Of a DNA stretch of 64,000 bases, positions 26,676-35,791 are shown piece by piece (position 1 is the first letter of the stretch; each line of letters begins with the position of its first letter). The notes beneath the pieces were generated by a model. That model saw only the letters and a list, made by a program, of their open reading frames with translations, was not told where the DNA came from and made no database searches. The translations under genes and the position numbers were made by a program. The stretch covers positions 1 through 64,000 of the forward strand of contig NZ_LHPC01000053.1 of the NCBI RefSeq assembly GCF_001297125.1, written 5' to 3'. Source of the DNA: Pseudomonas sp. RIT-PI-q. GTDB taxonomy: Bacteria > Pseudomonadota > Gammaproteobacteria > Pseudomonadales > Pseudomonadaceae.

Positions 26676-26957
26676 ATGTCCGAATGGACCCTTTTTGAAG
26701 TCTTCGTGCGCAGCAAGCACGGCCTCAACCACAAGCATGTCGGCAGCGTGCATGCCGCCGACCCCACCATGGCCATCGAGACCGCGCGCGAGTTGTACAC
26801 CCGCCGCAGCGAAGGCGTGAGCCTGTGGGTCGTGCCTTCGGCGTTGATCACCGCCTCCTCCCCGGATGAAAAAGACCCGCTGTTCGACCCGGCGGACGAC
26901 AAGGTCTATCGCCACGCCAGCTTCTACGAGCTGCCGGCCGAAGTCGGGCACATGTGA
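26676..26957 (+). CDS. paaB: Phenylacetyl-CoA epoxidase subunit PaaB
   Basis: A 93-residue small subunit that bridges PaaAC dimers in the epoxidase. The typical start MSEWTLFEVFVRSKHGLNHKH and end ELPAEVGHM are both visible. The ATG at 26676 has GGAG eight bases upstream. It ends 8 bp before paaC. Confidence 0.93.
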   Translation: MSEWTLFEVFVRSKHGLNHKHVGSVHAADPTMAIETARELYTRRSEGVSLWVVPSALITASSPDEKDPLFDPADDKVYRHASFYELPAEVGHM

Positions 26958-26965
26958 GGTCGACC

Positions 26966-27727
26966 ATGAACACTAAGACTGATCTGATCGAATACCTGCT
27001 GCGCCTCGGCGACAGCGCCCTGATCCAGGGCCAGCGCCTGTGCCAATGGTGCGGCAAGGCCCCGGCGCTGGAAGAAGAGCTGGCGCTGATGAACGTCGGC
27101 CTCGACCTCGTCGGCCAGGCCCGCAACTGGCTGGACTACGCCGCCGAACTGCTGGACGACGGTCGCGATGCCGATCACCTGGCGTTCCGCCGCGATGAGC
27201 GCGCCTATCGCAACTTGCTGCTGGTAGAACAACCCAACGGCGATTACGCGGTGACCATTCTCAAACAATTCCTCTACGACGCCTGGCACCTGCAAGTGCT
27301 CAGTGGGCTGAGCCAGTCCAGCGACGAGCGCATTGCCGGGATCGCCGCCAAAGCAGTGAAGGAAGTCACCTATCACCTGCGCCGCTCCGGCGAGTGGGTC
27401 GAGCGTCTGGGTGACGGCACCGAAGAAAGCCACAGACGCATGCTCGCGGCCATCCCTGAGGTCTGGCGTTTCACCATTGAACTGACCAGTGCCGACGACA
27501 GCGAACAACGTCTGGGCGAGGCCGGCATCACCCCGGATACCGCGCAAGTCGCCGCGGCGTGGCAAGCCAAGGTCAGCGAGATTTTCGCCAGCGCCACCCT
27601 GCCCGTGCCCGCCGCACCGAGCTATTTCTACCTGAACGCACGCAAGGGCCTGCACACCGAACACCTGGGTATTTTGCTGGCCGAGATGCAATTCCTGCCG
27701 CGAGCGTACCCCGATGCGACCTGGTGA
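26966..27727 (+). CDS. paaC: Phenylacetyl-CoA epoxidase structural subunit PaaC
   Basis: A 253-residue ferritin-fold protein that pairs with PaaA but has lost the metal site. Characteristic stretches are EYLLRLGDSALIQGQRL, MNVGLDLVGQARNWLDYAAE, and VTYHLRRSGEWVERLGDGTEES. The ATG at 26966 has AGGT six bases upstream. The last 14 bases overlap paaD. Confidence 0.93.
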   Translation: MNTKTDLIEYLLRLGDSALIQGQRLCQWCGKAPALEEELALMNVGLDLVGQARNWLDYAAELLDDGRDADHLAFRRDERAYRNLLLVEQPNGDYAVTILKQFLYDAWHLQVLSGLSQSSDERIAGIAAKAVKEVTYHLRRSGEWVERLGDGTEESHRRMLAAIPEVWRFTIELTSADDSEQRLGEAGITPDTAQVAAAWQAKVSEIFASATLPVPAAPSYFYLNARKGLHTEHLGILLAEMQFLPRAYPDATW

Positions 27728-28247
27728 GCTGATCGCCAGCGACCAGGGTGCACGGCCGGCACAACCGACCGACCTGGCCGCCGCGTGGGCGACATTGGCG
27801 CAGGTCATGGACCCGGAAGTGCCGGTAGTCAGCGTGGTCGACCTCGGCATCGTTCGCGATCTCGACTGGCAGGCCGGTCATTTGCACGTGGTGGTCACGC
27901 CGACCTACTCCGGCTGCCCCGCCACCGAAGTGATCGAAAGCGATATCCGCGACGCACTGGAACTCGCCGGGTTCAGGGCCCCGCAACTGGAGCGCAAATT
28001 GACCCCGGCCTGGACCACTGACTGGATCACCGACATGGGCCGCGAACGCCTGCGTGCCTACGGCATCGCCCCGCCCGACGGCAGCACCAGCAAACGCAGC
28101 CTGCTCGGCGAAAGCCCGGTGATCGCCTGCCCGCAATGCGGCAGCACGCACACCGAAGTGCTCAGCGAATTCGGCTCCACCGCCTGCAAAGCGTTGTACC
28201 GCTGCGTCGATTGCCGCGAACCGTTCGACTATTTCAAGTGCATCTGA
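27714..28247 (+). CDS. paaD: PaaD, iron-sulfur assembly/maturation factor of the epoxidase
   Basis: A 177-residue protein with an N-terminal MIP18/DUF59 domain (WATLAQVMDPEVPVVSVVDLGIV, TPTYSGCPATEVIE) and a C-terminal four-cysteine zinc-ribbon-like tail (CPQCGS..YRCVDCREPFDYFKC). It is needed for an active epoxidase, probably for cluster insertion into PaaE. It overlaps paaC by 14 bases. Confidence 0.92.
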   Translation: MRPGELIASDQGARPAQPTDLAAAWATLAQVMDPEVPVVSVVDLGIVRDLDWQAGHLHVVVTPTYSGCPATEVIESDIRDALELAGFRAPQLERKLTPAWTTDWITDMGRERLRAYGIAPPDGSTSKRSLLGESPVIACPQCGSTHTEVLSEFGSTACKALYRCVDCREPFDYFKCI

Positions 28248-28280
28248 GCGGCGATCGGCCGTCCCAGCTGGAGAATAAAA

Positions 28281-29357
28281 ATGAGTAAATTTCACAGCCT
28301 GACCATCAAGGACGTGCGCCCCGAGACCCGTGACGCGGTGTCCATCGCCTTCGAGATTCCGCAGCACCTGCAAGACAGTTTTCACTTCACCCAGGGCCAG
28401 CACCTGGTGATGCGCACGCAGATGGACGGCGAAGAAGTGCGCCGCTCCTATTCGATCTGCACCGGGGTCAATGACGGTGAACTGCGCATCGCCATCAAGC
28501 GTGTGGCCGGCGGGCGTTTTTCCGCGTTTGCCAACGAACAGCTGAAGGCCGGGCACAGCCTGGAAGTGATGCCGCCGGCCGGGCACTTCCATGTCGAACT
28601 CGACCCGACTCGTCATGGCAACTACCTGGCGGTCGCGGCGGGCAGTGGCATCACGCCGATCCTGTCGATCATCAAGACCACCCTGCAAACCGAACCGCAC
28701 AGCCGCGTCACGCTGCTGTATGGCAACCGTTCCAGCTCCGGCGCGTTGTTTCGCGAGCAACTCGAAGACCTGAAAAACCGCTACTTGCAGCGCCTGAACC
28801 TGATCTTCGTGTTCAGCCGTGAGCAGCAGGATGTCGACCTGTACAACGGCCGGATCAACGCCGAGAAGTGCGAGCAATTGTTCAGCCGCTGGCTCGACGT
28901 CAAAGCCCTCGACGCGGCGTTCATCTGCGGCCCGCAGGAGATGACCGAAACCGTTTGCGACAGCCTCAAAGCCAAAGGCATGCCGGCAGAGCGCATCCAC
29001 TTCGAATTGTTCGCCGCTGCCGGCAGCCCGCAAAAACGCCAAGCCCGCGAGGCGGCACGCCAGGTTGATGCGGCAGTCAGCCAGATCACCGTGATCAGCG
29101 ACGGTCGCGCCCTGGCCTTCGACCTGCCGCGCAACACGCAAAGCATTCTCGACGCCGGCAACGCCCAAGGCGCCGAACTGCCCTACTCGTGCAAGGCCGG
29201 CGTGTGCTCGACCTGCAAATGCAAGGTCATCGAAGGCGAAGTGGACATGGACAGCAACCACGCCCTGGAAGACTACGAAGTGGCCGCCGGCTATGTGCTG
29301 TCGTGCCAGGCATTCCCGATCAGCGACAAGGTCGTCCTTGACTTCGACCAACTCTAA
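28281..29357 (+). CDS. paaE: Phenylacetyl-CoA epoxidase reductase PaaE
   Basis: A 358-residue electron-transfer subunit. The N-terminal FAD-binding domain (RRSYSICTG), NAD(P) domain (AAGSGITPILSIIKTTL) and a C-terminal plant-type 2Fe-2S ferredoxin domain with CKAGVCSTCKCK and a further cysteine in LSCQAFP. It passes electrons from NADPH to PaaA. The ATG follows a GGAG site. A REPIN follows before the transport genes. Confidence 0.94.
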   Translation: MSKFHSLTIKDVRPETRDAVSIAFEIPQHLQDSFHFTQGQHLVMRTQMDGEEVRRSYSICTGVNDGELRIAIKRVAGGRFSAFANEQLKAGHSLEVMPPAGHFHVELDPTRHGNYLAVAAGSGITPILSIIKTTLQTEPHSRVTLLYGNRSSSGALFREQLEDLKNRYLQRLNLIFVFSREQQDVDLYNGRINAEKCEQLFSRWLDVKALDAAFICGPQEMTETVCDSLKAKGMPAERIHFELFAAAGSPQKRQAREAARQVDAAVSQITVISDGRALAFDLPRNTQSILDAGNAQGAELPYSCKAGVCSTCKCKVIEGEVDMDSNHALEDYEVAAGYVLSCQAFPISDKVVLDFDQL

Positions 29358-29366
29358 AGCACCACA

Positions 29367-29460
29367 CCCCCTGTAGGAGCTGGCTTGCCAGCGAAGCGGC
29401 CAGTGAGATCACCATCGATCTTGAGGCCGCCTTCGCTGGCAAGCCAGCTCCTACAGGGGG
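29367..29460. repeat. REPIN after paaE
   Basis: CCCCCTGTAGGAGCTGGCTT.. faces AAGCCAGCTCCTACAGGGGG, in the 152-bp gap between paaE and the DUF485 gene. Confidence 0.9.
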
Positions 29461-29509
29461 ATCGCAATTCAGATTTACCCACAACAAAAACAACAAACGA
29501 GAGCGCGCC

Positions 29510-29818
29510 ATGACCCCCAAAGACGTAGAACTCATCCGCCAGCACCCCGACTTCATCCAGTTGGTTCGCCGCAAACAGAACCTGTACTGGTCACTGTCGC
29601 TGATCATGCTGGTGATCTATTTCGGCTTTGTCCTGCTAGTGGCGTTCTCCCCCAGCACCCTCGGCCAATCCCTGAGTGGCGGCGTGACCAGCGTGGGCAT
29701 GCTGGTCGGTGTGGTGATCGTGGTGTTGGCGTTCGCGCTGACCGGTTTCTACGTCTATCGCGCCAACAACGTGATCGATCCGCTCAATGAAAAGCTGAAA
29801 CAGGAGTGCGCCCAATGA
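29510..29818 (+). CDS. DUF485 inner-membrane protein, partner of PaaL
   Basis: A 102-residue membrane protein with two hydrophobic helices (about 27-47 and 60-85) and polar ends, typical of DUF485 (YjcH-like) proteins found directly before ActP-type sodium:solute symporters. It overlaps the permease gene by four bases (ATGA), so coupled translation and a joint role in transport are likely. No enzymatic residues are seen. Confidence 0.88.
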   Translation: MTPKDVELIRQHPDFIQLVRRKQNLYWSLSLIMLVIYFGFVLLVAFSPSTLGQSLSGGVTSVGMLVGVVIVVLAFALTGFYVYRANNVIDPLNEKLKQECAQ

Positions 29819-31461
29819 GCCGTTTTCTGGCGTTGTTCCTGTTGCCTCTGGTCTTTGTCGCGGACTTTGCGGCCGCAGCCGACGGCGCATCCCGTCCACT
29901 GAACTGGAACGCCATCGGCATGTTCCTGGTGTTCGTCCTGTTCACCCTCGGCGTCACGCGCTGGGCCGCGTTGCGCACCCGTTCCGCCAGTGATTTCTAC
30001 ACCGCCGGCGGAGGCATGACCGGTTTCCAGAACGGCTTGGCGATTGCCGGCGACATGATTTCCGCAGCGTCCTTCCTCGGCATCTCGGCGATGATGTTCC
30101 TCAATGGCTATGACGGTTTGCTCTACGCACTGGGCGTGTTGGCAGGCTGGCCGATCATTCTGTTCCTGATCGCGGAACGCCTGCGCAACCTCGGCAAATA
30201 CACCTTCGCCGACGTGGTCTCCTATCGCCTCGAACAAACCCCGGTGCGCCTGACCTCGGCCTTCGGCACCCTGACCGTAGCCCTGATGTACCTGGTGGCG
30301 CAGATGGTTGGTGCCGGCAAGCTGATCGAGTTGCTGTTCGGTATCGATTACCTCTACGCGGTGATGCTGGTCGGCGTGTTGATGGTGTTCTACGTGACCT
30401 TCGGCGGTATGCTCGCCACCACGTGGGTGCAGATCATCAAAGCGGTGATGCTGCTGTTCGGCACCACCTTCATGGCGTTCATGGTGCTCAAGCATTTCGG
30501 TTTCAGCACTGAAGCAATGTTCGCCGGCGCCACCGCCGTGCATGCCAAGGGCAATGCGATCATGGCGCCCGGCGGATTGCTGTCGAACCCTATCGATGCA
30601 ATCTCGCTGGGCCTGGGCATGATGTTCGGCACCGCCGGCCTGCCGCATATCCTGATGCGTTTCTTCACCGTCAGCGATGCCAAGGAAGCGCGTAAAAGCG
30701 TGTTCTACGCCACCGGTTTCATCGGCTATTTCTACTTGCTGCTGATCATCGTCGGCTTCGGCGCGATCGTCATGGTCGGCACCGATCCAGCGTTCCGCGA
30801 TGCCAGCGGCGCAATCATCGGCGGCGGCAACATGATCGCCGTGCACCTGGCGCAAGCCGTCGGCGGCAACCTGTTCCTCGGCTTCATCTCGGCGGTGGCC
30901 TTCGCGACCATTCTGGCGGTGGTTGCCGGGTTGGCGTTGTCCGGCGCGTCGGCGGTGTCCCACGATTTGTATGCCTGCGTGATGCGCAAGGGCCAGGCCT
31001 CCGAGCAGCAGGAAATTCGCGTCTCGCGGATCGCCACGCTGTGCATCGGCGTACTGGCGATCATCCTCGGCCTGTTGTTCGAATCGCAGAACATCGCGTT
31101 CCTCTCCGGGCTGGTCCTGGCCATCGCCGCGTCGGTGAATTTCCCGGTGTTGTTCCTCTCGATGTACTGGAAAGGCCTGACTACTCGTGGCGCGGTCACC
31201 GGCAGCCTGGCCGGGCTGACCTCGGCGATTGTCTTGCTGGTGCTGAGCCCGGCGGTGTGGGTCAACGTGCTGCATCACGACAAAGCCCTGTTCCCCTACT
31301 CCAACCCGGCGCTGTTCTCCATGAGCCTGGCGTTCTTAAGCGCCTGGGTGTTTTCCGTCACCGACACCTCGCCTCGCGCAGCCCTTGAGCGCGGACGTTA
31401 TCTGGCGCAGTTCATCCGTTCGATGACCGGAATCGGTGCCTCCGGCGCCAGCAAGCACTAA
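29815..31461 (+). CDS. paaL: Phenylacetate permease PaaL (SSS family)
   Basis: A 548-residue sodium:solute symporter of the ActP type with a cleavable N-terminal leader (about 1-24, ADFAAAADG) and about 13 membrane helices. Family motifs include SASDFYTAGGGMTGFQNGLAIAGD, with GTAGLPHILMRFFTVSD and FATILAVVAGLALSGASAVSHDLY further on. Within the paa cluster its substrate is most likely phenylacetate. ATG at 29815 with AGGAG eight bases upstream is chosen over the upstream GTG-type start. Confidence 0.88.
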   Translation: MSRFLALFLLPLVFVADFAAAADGASRPLNWNAIGMFLVFVLFTLGVTRWAALRTRSASDFYTAGGGMTGFQNGLAIAGDMISAASFLGISAMMFLNGYDGLLYALGVLAGWPIILFLIAERLRNLGKYTFADVVSYRLEQTPVRLTSAFGTLTVALMYLVAQMVGAGKLIELLFGIDYLYAVMLVGVLMVFYVTFGGMLATTWVQIIKAVMLLFGTTFMAFMVLKHFGFSTEAMFAGATAVHAKGNAIMAPGGLLSNPIDAISLGLGMMFGTAGLPHILMRFFTVSDAKEARKSVFYATGFIGYFYLLLIIVGFGAIVMVGTDPAFRDASGAIIGGGNMIAVHLAQAVGGNLFLGFISAVAFATILAVVAGLALSGASAVSHDLYACVMRKGQASEQQEIRVSRIATLCIGVLAIILGLLFESQNIAFLSGLVLAIAASVNFPVLFLSMYWKGLTTRGAVTGSLAGLTSAIVLLVLSPAVWVNVLHHDKALFPYSNPALFSMSLAFLSAWVFSVTDTSPRAALERGRYLAQFIRSMTGIGASGASKH

Positions 31462-31495
31462 ACAACGATCGATCTGATGGCAGGGAATAAAAATA

Positions 31496-32749
31496 ATGAA
31501 GCCCGCACGTACCGCACCTTACGAATCACTGTTTTCGCTGGCCGCCGCATTGAGTCTGCCCATGGTCGCCCCCGTTGCCATGGCCGACTTCATCGACGAC
31601 AGCAAGGCCCGTATTGAAATGCGCAACCACTACATCAACCGCGATTTCCGTCAGGACAACGCGCCGCAATCCAAGGCCGAGGAATGGGCGCAGGGCTTCA
31701 CCGCCCGCGTCGAGTCAGGGTTCACCGATGGCACCTTCGGCTTCGGTTTGGACGCGCTGGGCGAGCTGGGATTGAAACTCGATTCCAGCGCGGATCGCCG
31801 TGGCACCGGGCTGTTGCCCTTCGGCCCGACCAGCCATGAACCGGCTGACGAGTTCAGCCAGCTGGGGCTGACCGGCAAGCTGCGGGTATCCAAAAGCGTG
31901 TTGAAACTCGGCACCTTGCAACCGTTGCTGCCGGTGGCGACCTACAACGACACCCGCCTGCTGGGTTCGACCTTTGAGGGCGGCTTGCTGACCAGCCAGG
32001 AAATCAGCGGCCTGACGGTCAATGCCGGGCGCCTGACCAAGGCCAACCTGCGGGACTCTTCCAGCAACGATGACATCGGCTTCGGCGCCGCCAGCAGCGA
32101 TCACTTCGACTTCGCCGGCGGCAGCTACGCCTTCAGCCCGCAACTGAACCTGAGCTACTACTACGGCAAGCTCGATCAGATCTATCGCCAGCAGTTCGTC
32201 GGGCTGGTGCATACCCAGCCGCTGGGCAACGGGTTCAACCTGCGCAGCGACATTCGCTATTTCGACAGTCGCGGCGATGGCGCCGAGCGGGCCGGGCGCA
32301 TCGACAACCGCAACTTCAACAGCATGTTCAGCGTGTCCCACGGTGCGCACAAGGTCAGCGCGACGTACCAGCAATTGTCCGGCGACAGCGCCTTTCCGTT
32401 CCTCAACGGCGGCGATCCGTACGTGGTCAACCTGGTGACCTTCAACACCTACACCCGCGCCGACGAAGACTCCTGGCAACTGCGTTACGACTATGACTTC
32501 GCGGCGCAAGGCATCCCCGGCCTGACCTTCATGACCCGTTACACCGACGGCAACCACGTCAAGGCCGGCAGTGTCGACAACGGCCGCGAGCGGGAACGCG
32601 ACACCGACATCAGTTACGTGATCCAGAGCGGCGTGTTCAAGGACGTCAGCCTGCGCTGGCGCAACGTGACCTTCCGTTCCGGCAACGGCTTGACCACCGA
32701 CCTCGACGAGAACCGGCTGATAGTCGGTTACACCTTGGCACTTTGGTAA
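31496..32749 (+). CDS. paaM: OprD-family porin PaaM
   Basis: A 417-residue outer-membrane porin with a signal peptide (about 1-30, ending AMA) and the OprD-family start FIDDSKARIEMRNHYINRDF, EWAQGFTARVESGFTDGTFGFGLD in two pieces, and a C-terminal LIVGYTLALW strand ending in an aromatic residue. In Pseudomonas PaaM/PhaK porins accompany the PaaL permease and admit phenylacetate through the outer membrane. It follows paaL by 34 bp. Confidence 0.85.
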   Translation: MKPARTAPYESLFSLAAALSLPMVAPVAMADFIDDSKARIEMRNHYINRDFRQDNAPQSKAEEWAQGFTARVESGFTDGTFGFGLDALGELGLKLDSSADRRGTGLLPFGPTSHEPADEFSQLGLTGKLRVSKSVLKLGTLQPLLPVATYNDTRLLGSTFEGGLLTSQEISGLTVNAGRLTKANLRDSSSNDDIGFGAASSDHFDFAGGSYAFSPQLNLSYYYGKLDQIYRQQFVGLVHTQPLGNGFNLRSDIRYFDSRGDGAERAGRIDNRNFNSMFSVSHGAHKVSATYQQLSGDSAFPFLNGGDPYVVNLVTFNTYTRADEDSWQLRYDYDFAAQGIPGLTFMTRYTDGNHVKAGSVDNGRERERDTDISYVIQSGVFKDVSLRWRNVTFRSGNGLTTDLDENRLIVGYTLALW

Positions 32750-32807
32750 TCCCTGAATGGCGCGGTCACGGTCGCGCCAAAACCTTTCACAACCAGGAGC
32801 AATCGTG

Positions 32808-34862
32808 ATGTCTCACGCCCCTACCCTGCAAAGTTTCATCGCCGGTCGCTGGATCGGCCAACACGGTGCCCAAGTGCTGCGCAGCGCCATCGACGGCCAT
32901 GAGATTGCGCGTACTCACGAAGAGCGCCCGGACTTCGCCGAAGCCATCGAGCACGGTCGCCGCCAGGGCGTCAGCGGACTGATGGCGCTGGACTTCCAGC
33001 AACGCGCCCAGCGCCTCAAGGCGCTGGCCTTGTACCTGAGCGAACGCAAAGAACAGCTCTACGCGATCTCCCACCACAGCGGCGCCACCCGCGCCGACAG
33101 CTGGATCGACATCGAAGGCGGCAACAGCACGCTGTTCACCTACGCCAGCCTCGGCTCGCGGGAATTGCCATCGGGCAACATCGTCCACGAAGGCCCGGCG
33201 ATGCAACTGAGCAAACTCGGCACCTTCGCCGGCACGCATATTCTGGTGCCCCGTGGCGGCCTGGCCGTGCACATCAACGCCTTCAACTTCCCGATCTGGG
33301 GCATGCTGGAAAAATTCGCCCCGAGCTTTCTCGCCGGCATGCCGTGCATCGTCAAACCGGCCAGCGCCACCAGCTACCTGACCGAAGCCGTGGTGCGGCT
33401 GATGGACGAATCCGGTTTGCTCCCGGCGGGCAGCCTGCAATTGATCATCGGCAGCACCGGTGACTTGCTCGATCGCCTGCAAGGCCAGGACGTGGTGACC
33501 TTCACCGGCTCCGCCGACACTGCCGCCAAGCTGCGGGTCAATCCGAATCTGATCCGCAACTCGGTGCCATTCAACGCCGAGGCCGACTCGCTGAACTGCG
33601 CGATCCTCGCCCCGGACGTGACCCCGGACGACGAAGAGTTCGAGCTGTTCATCAAGGAAGTCGCCCGCGAGATGACCACCAAGGCCGGGCAGAAATGCAC
33701 CGCCATCCGCCGCGCCATCGTTCCGGCGAAACACATCGACGCGGTCGCCACTCGCTTGCGCGATCGACTGAAAAAAGTCGTGGTCGGTGACCCGTCGGTG
33801 GAAGGCGTGCGCATGGGCCCATTGGCCTCCCACGATCAGCAAACAGACGTCGCCGAGCGCCTGGAAAGCCTGTTGCAGAGCAGCGATCTGTTGTTCGGTG
33901 CCCGCGACGGTTTTGAACCGCGCGGTGAAAACGTCAGCCAGGGTGCGTTCTTCGCGCCGACGCTGTTGCAGGCTCGCGACCCACACGCCGAAGGTGGCGC
34001 CCATGACATCGAAGCGTTTGGCCCGGTCAGCACCTTGATGGCCTACGGCGATCTGGATGAAGCACTGGTCCTGGCCGCTCGCGGCAAGGGCAGCCTGGTG
34101 GCCAGTCTGATCACCAAGGACCCACAAATCGCCGCCAAGGCCATTCCGGTCGCCGCTGCCTGGCCCGGCCGCTTGCTGGTGCTGGACCGCGAATCCGCCG
34201 CCGAATCCCCCGGCCGCGGTCCGCCCCTGCCACACCTCAAACATGGCGGCCCGGGCCGTGCCGGCGGCGGTGAAGAACTTGGCGGCTTGCGCGCGGTGAA
34301 ACACTACCTGCAACGCGCCGCCGTGCAAGGCTCACCGACCATGCTCGCCGCCGTTACTGGCGAATACGTGCGCGGCGCCAAGGTCATCGAAACCGAAGTG
34401 CACCCGTTCCGCCGCTTCTTCCAGGATTTGCAGATCGGTGAATCGCTACTCACCCACCGCCGCACCGTGACCGAGGCCGACCTGGTGAACTTCGGTTGCC
34501 TGTCCGGCGACCACTTCTACATGCACTTCGACGACATCGCCGCCAAGGAATCGCAATTCGGCAAACGCATCGCCCACGGTTACTTCGTGCTGTCGGCCGC
34601 CGCCGGCCTGTTCGTGTCCCCGGCGCCCGGCCCGGTCCTGGCCAACTACGGCCTCGACACCCTGCGCTTCATCAACCCGGTCGGCATCGGCGACACCATC
34701 CAGGCGCGCCTGACCTGCAAACGCAAAATCGACCAGGGCAAAAAGAGCCCGCAAGGCATTCCGCAAGGCGTGGTGGCGTGGGATGTGGAGGTCACAAACC
34801 AACTGGGCGAACTGGTTGCCAGCTACGACATTCTGACCCTGGTGGTTAAACGCGAGGATTAA
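32808..34862 (+). CDS. paaZ: Bifunctional oxepin-CoA hydrolase / 3-oxo-5,6-dehydrosuberyl-CoA semialdehyde dehydrogenase
   Basis: A 684-residue fused enzyme. The N-terminal aldehyde dehydrogenase half (about 1-510) has HINAFNFPIWGMLEKFAP, FTGSADTA and the catalytic cysteine in AGQKCTAIRRAIV. The C-terminal MaoC-like (R)-hydratase half (about 545-684) has DLVNFGCLSGDHFYMHFDD, which opens the oxepin ring. Length matches E. coli PaaZ. ATG at 32808 with AGGAG eight bases upstream is preferred to the longer frame. It is the last gene of the paa region. Confidence 0.94.
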   Translation: MSHAPTLQSFIAGRWIGQHGAQVLRSAIDGHEIARTHEERPDFAEAIEHGRRQGVSGLMALDFQQRAQRLKALALYLSERKEQLYAISHHSGATRADSWIDIEGGNSTLFTYASLGSRELPSGNIVHEGPAMQLSKLGTFAGTHILVPRGGLAVHINAFNFPIWGMLEKFAPSFLAGMPCIVKPASATSYLTEAVVRLMDESGLLPAGSLQLIIGSTGDLLDRLQGQDVVTFTGSADTAAKLRVNPNLIRNSVPFNAEADSLNCAILAPDVTPDDEEFELFIKEVAREMTTKAGQKCTAIRRAIVPAKHIDAVATRLRDRLKKVVVGDPSVEGVRMGPLASHDQQTDVAERLESLLQSSDLLFGARDGFEPRGENVSQGAFFAPTLLQARDPHAEGGAHDIEAFGPVSTLMAYGDLDEALVLAARGKGSLVASLITKDPQIAAKAIPVAAAWPGRLLVLDRESAAESPGRGPPLPHLKHGGPGRAGGGEELGGLRAVKHYLQRAAVQGSPTMLAAVTGEYVRGAKVIETEVHPFRRFFQDLQIGESLLTHRRTVTEADLVNFGCLSGDHFYMHFDDIAAKESQFGKRIAHGYFVLSAAAGLFVSPAPGPVLANYGLDTLRFINPVGIGDTIQARLTCKRKIDQGKKSPQGIPQGVVAWDVEVTNQLGELVASYDILTLVVKRED

Positions 34863-34993
34863 CGCCCCCTCCATAGGAGCCGGCTTGCTGGCGATGCAGA
34901 CAACGCGGTGCAACGGGATGACCGCGGCGATGCTATCGCGAGCAAGCTTGCTCCTACAGAATTTCAGGTTGAACGCAAACCCTGCGTCCGGCC

Positions 34994-35173
34994 CTGTAGC
35001 AGCTATCGAGCCTGCGAGGCTGCGTCCGGCCCTGTAGCAGCTGTCGAGCTTGCGAGGCTGCGTTCGGCTGCGCAGCAGTCGTAAATCAGACGAAGCAGTG
35101 TTTCAGATAGACCTCGCAGCCAGGTTTTACGACTGCTGCGCAGCCGGACGCAGGCTCCGCCAGCGGCTACAGG
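34994..35173. repeat. Composite palindrome with 38-bp tandem units
   Basis: CTGTAGCAGCTATCGAGCCT.. starts a 38-bp unit at 34994 that repeats at 35032. The second unit extends into CTGCGCAGCAGTCGTAAA, and an inverted copy TTTACGACTGCTGCGCAG.. follows at about 35126, ending in a diverged arm at 35173. It is a more decayed version of the element at 59785-59972. Confidence 0.85.
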
Positions 35174-35228
35174 GTCTGTGATTCCCGAAGGATTTTTCAC
35201 AGCGCTTGCCAGTGAACAAAACGCCAAA

Positions 35229-35247
35229 TATGATAATCATTATCATT
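35229..35247. promoter_or_regulatory. Fur box
   Basis: TATGATAATCATTATCATT, with a perfect palindrome over 35230-35246 around C35238. It matches the Fur consensus GATAATGATAATCATTATC closely and lies about 30 bp before the sigma factor start. Iron repression of the following three genes is therefore well supported. Confidence 0.92.
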
Positions 35248-35275
35248 TATAGTTTTTTCATCTGTGCGAAACCCA

Positions 35276-35791
35276 ATGCCTTCGACCCCTTCAGCAAGCC
35301 ACCACGGCCTCGCGACCCTTTACCGCGAGCAGCATTCCTGGCTGCAACGCTGGCTGCGGTGCCGTCTCGGTTGCTCCCACAGCGCGGCGGATCTGGCGCA
35401 GGACGTCTTTGTCCGCTTGCTGGCCAAGGCTGAGTTGATTGAGCTCCACGCACCCCGCAGCTTCCTGGTAACGGTTGCGCAAAGTGTCTTGTCCAACCAT
35501 TACCGACGGCAGAAGCTTGAAAAGGCTTATCTGCAAGTCTTGGCGACACTGCCGGAAGCGGTTGTGCCGGACCTCGAGACCCAGGCCATCATGCTGGAAA
35601 CCCTGTTGGAGCTGAACGCCGTGCTGGAGCGTCTTGACCTGCCCGTGCGCAGGGCTTTTTTGTGGTCGCAACTGGACGGCCTGAGTCACGGCGAGATCGC
35701 ACAACGGTTGCAGGTTTCGATGGCCACGGTAAAACGCTACATCGTAAAGGCCGGTGCTCAGTGCATCGTGCTTGATGGCAGCCTGGCTTGA
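35276..35791 (+). CDS. FecI-family ECF sigma factor (iron, system 2)
   Basis: A 171-residue sigma factor of the iron-starvation group. Region 2 shows SAADLAQDVFVRLL and SFLVTVAQSVLSNHYRRQ; region 4 shows LDLPVRRAFLWSQLDGLSHGEIAQRL with the helix-turn-helix and VKRYIVKA. It should drive the receptor gene downstream. The start is uncertain: ATG at 35276 or GTG at 35264, neither with a clear ribosome site. A near-perfect Fur box lies just upstream. Its stop overlaps the FecR gene start (ATGA). Confidence 0.9.
   Translation: MPSTPSASHHGLATLYREQHSWLQRWLRCRLGCSHSAADLAQDVFVRLLAKAELIELHAPRSFLVTVAQSVLSNHYRRQKLEKAYLQVLATLPEAVVPDLETQAIMLETLLELNAVLERLDLPVRRAFLWSQLDGLSHGEIAQRLQVSMATVKRYIVKAGAQCIVLDGSLA

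Larger units (their letters stand above)
34863..35275. other. Repeat-filled gap ending in a Fur-controlled promoter
   Basis: This 413-bp gap holds an imperfect REP pair (about 34867-34963), the 38-bp tandem and palindromic element at 34994-35173, and then a Fur box at 35229-35247 upstream of the next sigma factor gene. No gene was seen in it. Confidence 0.8.
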
